A stretch of DNA of 10,014 bases from Modestobacter sp. (GTDB lineage: Bacteria > Actinomycetota > Actinomycetes > Mycobacteriales > Geodermatophilaceae). Shown piece after piece: positions 6,122 to 10,014 of the stretch; position 1 is the stretch's first letter, and every line of letters starts with the position of its first letter. The notes under the pieces are model-generated. The model was not told where the DNA came from, did not search any database, and saw nothing but the letters and a program-made list of their open reading frames with translations. Both the position numbers and the translations under genes were made by a program. The stretch is from contig JAOPVN010000314.1 in NCBI GenBank assembly GCA_025966175.1, positions 1 through 10,014 on the forward strand. The letters run 5' to 3'.

Positions 6122-6699
6122 GGAGGTGCGCCCGGCGGGACGTCCAGGTCGGTCGGGTCGGCCAACCCGGTGCAGTCGACCTCCAGGACGTCGTGGGTGG
6201 CCAGGTAGCGGCGCGCCCCCTCGTCGCCGGTCGCCGTCTCGATGACCCCGATCCAGTGCTCTCGGCCGAGCAGCACCGGGTGCCCGCGGACGCCGTCGTA
6301 GCTGGCCACCGCGAGCGCGTCGGGCGCGGTGTGCTCGGCCATCCGGGTCAGCGCGGCCGGCGTCATCCCCGGCATGTCCACCAACTGGACGAGCACCGCG
6401 TCGGCCGTGCCCGGCCAGCCGCGCAGCCCCTCGAGACCGGTGCGCAGGCTGGACGCCATCCCGCTCTCCCAGTCGGCGTTGGCCAGGACGGTCGCGCCGG
6501 ACAGGTCGGCGGTGCGCCAGACGTCGACCGCCTGCGCGCCGAGGACGACGAGCACCGGGTCGCACACCGCGGCCGCCGTCCGGACCGCCCGCTCGACCAG
6601 CAGGCTGCCCTCGTACTCCACCAGCGCCTTCGGCATGCCGTAGCGGCGACCGCCCCCGGCGGCGAGTACGAGCCCGGCCACCGGGCGATCCGACGTCAC
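6112..6699 (-). CDS. MocA/MobA-like molybdenum cofactor nucleotidyltransferase
   Basis: This 195-residue soluble GT-A-fold nucleotidyltransferase probably transfers CMP (MocA type) or GMP (MobA type) to molybdopterin or Mo-molybdopterin. Motifs are the nucleotide-binding loop VLAAGGGRRYGMPKALV (residues 11-27), NADWESGMASSLRTGL (74-89), the metal-binding aspartate in VQLVDMPG (D108) and DGVRGHPVLLG (135-145). The LAAG loop, the W-x2-G-x-x-SSL block and RGHP are more like MocA, the CTP-dependent enzyme serving xanthine-dehydrogenase-family proteins, than like MobA (LAGG...RMG.DK). Substrate is therefore an inference. The start is GTG (6697-6699) preceded by a G-rich GGTGGGGGA. It lies 57 bases downstream of modC and upstream of moaE, which supports a Moco role. 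Its final two codons and stop lie inside the palindrome at 6056-6121, so the C-terminal end may have been altered by that element. Confidence 0.8.
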   Translation of the reverse strand: MTSDRPVAGLVLAAGGGRRYGMPKALVEYEGSLLVERAVRTAAAVCDPVLVVLGAQAVDVWRTADLSGATVLANADWESGMASSLRTGLEGLRGWPGTADAVLVQLVDMPGMTPAALTRMAEHTAPDALAVASYDGVRGHPVLLGREHWIGVIETATGDEGARRYLATHDVLEVDCTGLADPTDLDVPPGAPPQA

Positions 6700-6756
6700 T
6701 CCCCCACCCTCTCAGACCCCCAGGCGTGCGTTCGGTACCGAGAGCACCGGGGACCC

Positions 6757-7806
6757 TCAGCGGGTGTAGACGGCGACCTCCGAGGCCTTCACCGACGCCC
6801 ACACCTCCGCGCCCGGGGCCAGACCCATCTCGGCGAACGAAGTGGCGGTGACGTCGGCGGTCAGCGGCACCTCTCCGGTGAGGTCGCAGCGCACCACCGA
6901 GCCGTGCGGGGTCGCCGACACCAGCCGCAGCGGCCACACGTTGCGCGGGCTGCCGTCCGGATGCTGCAGGTAGAGCGCCACCGACTCGGGCCGGATGGCG
7001 ACGAACACCGGCCCGGCGGCCTCCTCGGCGATCGCGACCACCCCGCCGCCGTCCAGCACGACCTGCTCTCCCTTCCCGGTGCCGGGCAGCAGGAACAGCC
7101 CGACCAGCCGGGCCACGTAGTCGGTCCGCGGACGGCGGGCGACCTCGGCCGGCGTGCCGGCCTGCGCGACCCGACCGTCCTCGACCACGACCACCCGGTC
7201 GGCCAGCGCCATCGCATCGATCGGGTCGTGGGTGACCAGCACGGCACTGCCGGGGAACTCCGACAGGTGGCGGTGCAGCTCGGCCCGCACGGTGAGCCGG
7301 GTGCGGGCGTCCAGCGCCGACAGCGGTTCGTCGAGCAGCAACAGCCGGGGGTCCACGACGAGCGCCCGGGCCAACGCCGCCCGCTGCGCCTGCCCGCCGG
7401 AGAGCTCACCGGGTCGCCGTCCGCCCAGGCCCGCCAGGCCGACGCGGGTCAGCCACGCCTCGGCGGACGCCCGGGCCGCGGCCCGGTGCACGCCCCGGGT
7501 GCGCAGCCCGAAGGCGACGTTCTCGGTGATCGACAGGTGGGGGAACAACAGATGGTCCTGGAACACCATGCCGAGAGATCGCTGGTGCGGCGGCACGTGG
7601 ACGCGGCCGTCGTCCCAGACGGTGTCCCCGTCGAGCACGACCCGGCCGTCGTCCGGAGGCAGGAGCCCGGCGAGCACCCGCAAGAGCGTGGACTTGCCGG
7701 CGCCGTTGGGGCCGAGGACGGCGAGCACCTCGCCGTCGGCAACGGCGACCTCGAGGTCGACCGCCAGCGAGCCGCGCTGGACGACGACGTGCGCGGAGAG
7801 GGTCAC
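6757..7806 (-). CDS. modC: Molybdate ABC transporter ATP-binding protein ModC
   Basis: ModC is the cytoplasmic ATPase that powers molybdate import through ModB. The 349-residue protein shows Walker A GPNGAGKST (32-40), the Q-loop in MVFQD (Q83), the ABC signature LSGGQAQRAALARAL (135-149), Walker B LLLLDEP (D159, E160), the D-loop SALD and the switch histidine in VTHDP (H193). After about residue 225 there is a TOBE/Mop-type domain ending ASVKASEVAVYTR, whose 'KASEVAVY' motif is characteristic of ModC oxyanion-binding domains and separates it from generic ABC ATPases. The frame is open further upstream, but the GTG at 7804-7806 overlaps the modB TGA by four bases (GTGA), the expected coupled arrangement, and gives a normal N-terminus. 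The mocA-like gene follows 57 bases downstream. Confidence 0.94.
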   Translation of the reverse strand: MTLSAHVVVQRGSLAVDLEVAVADGEVLAVLGPNGAGKSTLLRVLAGLLPPDDGRVVLDGDTVWDDGRVHVPPHQRSLGMVFQDHLLFPHLSITENVAFGLRTRGVHRAAARASAEAWLTRVGLAGLGGRRPGELSGGQAQRAALARALVVDPRLLLLDEPLSALDARTRLTVRAELHRHLSEFPGSAVLVTHDPIDAMALADRVVVVEDGRVAQAGTPAEVARRPRTDYVARLVGLFLLPGTGKGEQVVLDGGGVVAIAEEAAGPVFVAIRPESVALYLQHPDGSPRNVWPLRLVSATPHGSVVRCDLTGEVPLTADVTATSFAEMGLAPGAEVWASVKASEVAVYTR

Positions 7807-8645
7807 GCCGACACGCCTCGCCCCAACCATCGGTCCCGGAGCAGCAGCAGCGTCGCCAGCGACACCGCCAGCAGCACCAGGGAGAGCACGATCGCCGCTT
7901 CCGGGTCGCGCTGCAGGGCCAGGTAGACGGCCAGCGGCATGGTCTGCGTCGTCCCGGGGAAGTTGCCGGCGAAGGTGATCGTCGCGCCGAACTCGCCCAG
8001 CGCCCGGGCCCAGCAGAGCACCGCTCCGGCAGCGATCCCGGGCGCGACCAGCGGCAGGGTGACCCGGCGGAACGTCGTCCACCGGTCGGCGCCCAGGGTG
8101 GCCGCGGCGTCCTCGAACCGCGCATCGGCGGCGCGCAGCGCACCCTCGACGCTGATCACCAGGAACGGCATCGCCACGAACGTCTCGGCGATCACGACGG
8201 CCGTGGTGGTGAACGGGATCGTGATGCCCAGGTGTTCGAACAGCGGCCGGCCGAGGATGCCCTGCCGGCCGAGCACCAGGAACAGGGCGACCCCGCCGAC
8301 CACCGGGGGCAGCACCAGCGGCACGGTGACCAGCGCCCGGAGCACCGACCGGCCCGGGATGCGGGAGCGTGCCAGCACCCAGGCGATCGGCACGCCCAGC
8401 AACAGCGAGACGAGCGTGGCCAGGGTCGCCGAGACCAGCGACAGTCTCAGTGCCTGGCCGACCCCCTCCTGGGCCAGCTGTGGCCCGATCGCCGACCAGG
8501 GCGCTCGGATCACCAGGCCGACCAGCGGGAAGACCAGGAAGACGATGCCGATGGCCGCGGGCACGAGCAGCGGCGCCGGCACGCCGCTGCCCCGCGGCCG
8601 GCGGCGGACCCGGCGCTGGGACCGGGGAGCGTTCACAGCCGTCAC
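7803..8645 (-). CDS. modB: Molybdate ABC transporter permease ModB
   Basis: ModB forms the homodimeric membrane channel of the molybdate importer. The 280-residue protein has an Arg-rich cytoplasmic N-terminus (residues 9-18) followed by hydrophobic segments near 24-46, 66-92, 104-126, 146-166, 198-212 and 250-270. The ATPase-docking EAA loop is at 178-206 (EDAAATLGADRWTTFRRVTL, then PLVAPGIAAG), with Glu178 and Gly185. RALGEFGATITFAGNFPGTTQTMPLAVY (215-241) is a highly conserved ModB/CysT-type block. The start is GTG at 8643-8645, 23 bases after the modA stop; a second GTG three codons in is an alternative. Its stop overlaps the modC start by four bases. A sulfate permease (CysT/CysW) is the main alternative, but a single permease gene next to modA and modC argues for molybdate. 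Confidence 0.93.
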   Translation of the reverse strand: MTAVNAPRSQRRVRRRPRGSGVPAPLLVPAAIGIVFLVFPLVGLVIRAPWSAIGPQLAQEGVGQALRLSLVSATLATLVSLLLGVPIAWVLARSRIPGRSVLRALVTVPLVLPPVVGGVALFLVLGRQGILGRPLFEHLGITIPFTTTAVVIAETFVAMPFLVISVEGALRAADARFEDAAATLGADRWTTFRRVTLPLVAPGIAAGAVLCWARALGEFGATITFAGNFPGTTQTMPLAVYLALQRDPEAAIVLSLVLLAVSLATLLLLRDRWLGRGVSA

Positions 8646-8668
8646 GCGGGGCAGCAGATCACGAGGGC

Positions 8669-9481
8669 TCAGGACGTCGGCGCCCGGAACCCGGCGTCGG
8701 TCAGTGCCTGCTGCCCGGCGTCGGAGTTCACCAGGTCCACGAACGCCTGCGCGGCCTCCGGGTTGGGCGCAGCCTTCAGCACGCAGATCGGGTAGGAGTT
8801 GATCTCCTTCTCCGCCTCCGGGAATGGAATGCCCTCGACGTCGGAGCCGGCGGCCTGCACGTCGGTGGCGTAGACCAGCGCCGCGTCCACCTCGCCGAGC
8901 TGCACCTTGGTCAGCGCCGCCTTGACGTCCTCCTCCTCGGTGTCCGGCTGCGCGGTGATCCCGGCGTCGGCGAACACCGCCTCCGCCGCGGCGCCGCAGG
9001 GCACGTCGGCGGCGCAGATCGCCAGTGCCAGGTCGGCGTTGCCGAAGTCGGCCAGGCCGGTCACCTTGCCGGGGTTGCCCCGGGGGACGGCGATCTCCAG
9101 CACGTTCTCGGTGAAGACCGTCGGGCCGGCGCCCTGCAGACCGGCGTCGGTGACCACGGTCATCTGCTTCTCGTTGGCCGAGGCGAAGACGTCGACCGGC
9201 GCGCCCTGGGTCAGCTGGGTGGCCAGCGCGGAGCTGCCGGCGACGTTGAACTGCACGTCGAGCCCGGGGTTGTCGGCCTCGAGCTGGGCACCGAGGTCGG
9301 TGAAGACGTCGGTCAACGAGGCGGCGGCGAAGACGGTCAGGGTGCCGCTCAGGTCACCGCCGGAGGACGACGCGGCAGCCGAGCTCGACGTCCCCGCTGC
9401 GGCGTCCGACGAGGAGCCGCCACAGGCGGAGAGGGCCAGCGCTGCCACGGCCGGCAGCACCAGCAGTGCTCGGGTCTTCAC
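8669..9481 (-). CDS. modA: Molybdate-binding lipoprotein ModA (first, complete copy)
   Basis: ModA is the extracytoplasmic substrate-binding protein that captures molybdate (possibly tungstate) and hands it to ModBC. The 270-residue precursor begins KTRALLVLPAVAALALSAC: a short basic start, a hydrophobic core and a lipobox LSAC with the lipidated Cys20. A Ser/Ala/Gly-rich tether (residues 21-43) follows. The binding domain opens GTLTVFAAASLTDVF and contains NVAGSSALATQLTQGAPVDVFASA, both typical ModA oxyanion-binding segments with the ligand serines, and VDAALVYATDVQAAG with the conserved tyrosine. Cysteines in AICAADVPCG and SYPICVL also occur in the second copy. The GTG at 9479-9481 is chosen because GGAGG lies 6 bases upstream and the signal peptide begins there; the open frame extends 38 codons further but without sense. 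It heads the modABC unit, 23 bases before modB. Confidence 0.94.
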   Translation of the reverse strand: MKTRALLVLPAVAALALSACGGSSSDAAAGTSSSAAASSSGGDLSGTLTVFAAASLTDVFTDLGAQLEADNPGLDVQFNVAGSSALATQLTQGAPVDVFASANEKQMTVVTDAGLQGAGPTVFTENVLEIAVPRGNPGKVTGLADFGNADLALAICAADVPCGAAAEAVFADAGITAQPDTEEEDVKAALTKVQLGEVDAALVYATDVQAAGSDVEGIPFPEAEKEINSYPICVLKAAPNPEAAQAFVDLVNSDAGQQALTDAGFRAPTS

Positions 9482-9487
9482 AACGGT

Positions 9488-9492
9488 CCTCC
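9488..9492 (-). promoter_or_regulatory. Shine-Dalgarno of modA
   Basis: On the minus strand this is GGAGG, 6 bases before the GTG at 9479-9481. It decides the modA start in favour of the lipoprotein signal peptide over the longer open frame. Confidence 0.65.
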
Positions 9493-9530
9493 GTCTCTCC
9501 GGGCCGACAGGAGCGGCCCGCGCGGGCGGA

Positions 9531-9536
9531 ACCATA
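9531..9536 (-). promoter_or_regulatory. Weak candidate -10 element upstream of modA
   Basis: TATGGT on the minus strand fits TANNNT and would give a 5' leader of roughly 43 bases before modA. No clear -35 hexamer is visible. It lies in the 186-base gap between the two modA copies, after the stem-loop that follows the second copy, which is where an independent modABC promoter would be expected. I saw no ModE-box-like palindrome here. Confidence 0.25.
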
Positions 9537-9635
9537 GCGCAGGAAGATCCGCTGGTGCGGGCTCGGACGGCAGCATCGAACCGCACCTGCCCCACTGAGG
9601 TCGGGTTCGCTGTCGGGGACTGGCCGGACCCGGGA

Positions 9636-9665
9636 CGTCCACGCCGGCCCGGGTCGGCGTGGACG
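9636..9665 (-). terminator. Stem-loop directly after the second modA copy
   Basis: Two bases after the stop of the upstream modA copy, the minus strand reads CGTCCACGCCG, an 8-base loop, then CGGCGTGGACG: an 11-bp perfect GC-rich stem. There is no T-run, as is usual for many actinobacterial terminators. It would end or weaken transcription between the two modA copies, so modABC probably needs its own promoter. Confidence 0.55.
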
Positions 9666-9667
9666 GC

Positions 9668-10014
9668 TCAGGGCAGCCGGAAGCCGGCCGCGGCCAGCGC
9701 CTCCTGGCCGGCGTCGGAGGTGACCAGCTGGACGAAGGCCAGCGCGCCGGCCGGATTGGGCGCGTCGGTCAGCGTGCAGATCGGGTAGCCGGTGATCGCG
9801 TCCTCGGACTCCGGGAACCCGATCCCCTCGACGGTGTCGCCCGCGGCCTGGACGTCGGTGCGGTAGACCAGTGCCGCGTCGACCTCGCCCCGCTGCACCG
9901 TGGTCAGCGCGGCCTTGACGTCCTCCTCCAGGGCGTCCGGCGCGGCGGTCAGCCCGGCGGCGTCGAACGCCTTCCCGGCGGCCGCGCCGCAGGGCACCTC
10001 GGATGCGCAGAGCG
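9668..10014 (-). CDS. Second ModA-like molybdate-binding protein, C-terminal part
   Basis: The gene enters from the right edge in an open frame and stops at TGA (9668-9670); about 115 C-terminal residues are visible and the start is outside the window. It aligns without gaps to the C-terminal half of the neighbouring ModA: LCASEVPCGAAAGKAF, EEDVKAALTTVQRGEVDAAL, VYRTDVQAAG, YPICTL, APNP and LVTSDAGQEAL all have direct counterparts. By hand I count about 79 identities in 114 positions (roughly 69%). It is therefore a tandem paralogue that has diverged but kept its frame, the conserved tyrosine and the cysteines, so it looks functional rather than a remnant. It ends Arg-Leu-Pro, slightly shorter than ModA. 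It is transcribed before modA and followed by a strong stem-loop. It may bind molybdate with different affinity or another oxyanion such as tungstate; nothing visible decides this. Confidence 0.88.
   Translation of the reverse strand, partial: LCASEVPCGAAAGKAFDAAGLTAAPDALEEDVKAALTTVQRGEVDAALVYRTDVQAAGDTVEGIGFPESEDAITGYPICTLTDAPNPAGALAFVQLVTSDAGQEALAAAGFRLP

Noticed and set aside
6100..7926. Long plus-strand open frame opposite the mocA-like and modC genes, beginning inside the palindrome
   Set aside because: Low-complexity Arg/Gly/His/Asp composition and full overlap with two well-supported minus-strand genes. The shared opening residues with a minus-strand frame come only from the palindrome.
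9482..9635. ModE-type operator upstream of modA
   Set aside because: No pair of ModE-like CGTTAT/TATAACG half-sites was seen; a 7-base GGTGCGG/CCGCACC inverted pair at 9554-9587 is too short and widely spaced to call.

Overview
The window is very GC-rich, uses many GTG starts and has an actinobacterial gene style. Protein character and codon use suggest a high-GC soil actinomycete, perhaps Geodermatophilaceae or a relative, but the family is an inference. The dominant theme is molybdenum: molybdate uptake (modA twice, modB, modC) and molybdopterin/molybdenum cofactor synthesis (moaA, moaD, moaE and a MocA/MobA-like nucleotidyltransferase). No molybdoenzyme lies in the window.

Layout. Positions 1-194 (minus) hold the N-terminus of peptide chain release factor 3. 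Positions 288-1529 (minus) encode a 12-helix MFS transporter. A short divergent region separates it from a plus-strand block: an unrecognised membrane protein (1650-2186), moaA (2308-3366), moaD (3370-3612) and a tiny CsbD-like stress protein (3623-3823). A minus-strand block then runs to the right edge. In transcription order (right to left) it is: second modA copy (partial, from the edge to 9668), modA, modB, modC, a mocA-like gene, moaE, and a PAS-GAF-PP2C phosphatase of RsbU type.

How the genes work together. ModA lipoproteins capture molybdate, and ModB/ModC import it at ATP cost. MoaA (with MoaC, not seen here) makes cyclic pyranopterin monophosphate. MoaD and MoaE form molybdopterin synthase, although here they sit in different transcription units on opposite strands. 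The MocA-like enzyme probably attaches a nucleotide to the finished cofactor. The MFS transporter, RF3 and the phosphatase have no obvious part in this pathway.

Non-coding structure. The most striking element is a perfect 27-bp-arm palindrome (6056-6121) that supplies the last two codons and the stop of the mocA-like gene and ends just upstream of the moaE promoter region. Other structures are an inverted repeat upstream of moaA, a stem-loop directly after the second modA copy, and -10-like hexamers placed 6-7 bases before the moaA and moaE GTG codons, which suggests leaderless mRNAs. No gap between genes exceeds 300 bases. I saw no tRNA, rRNA, CRISPR array, transposase, phage gene or defence system. 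I do not see a clearly new multi-gene system; the novelty is in the palindrome and the gene arrangement.
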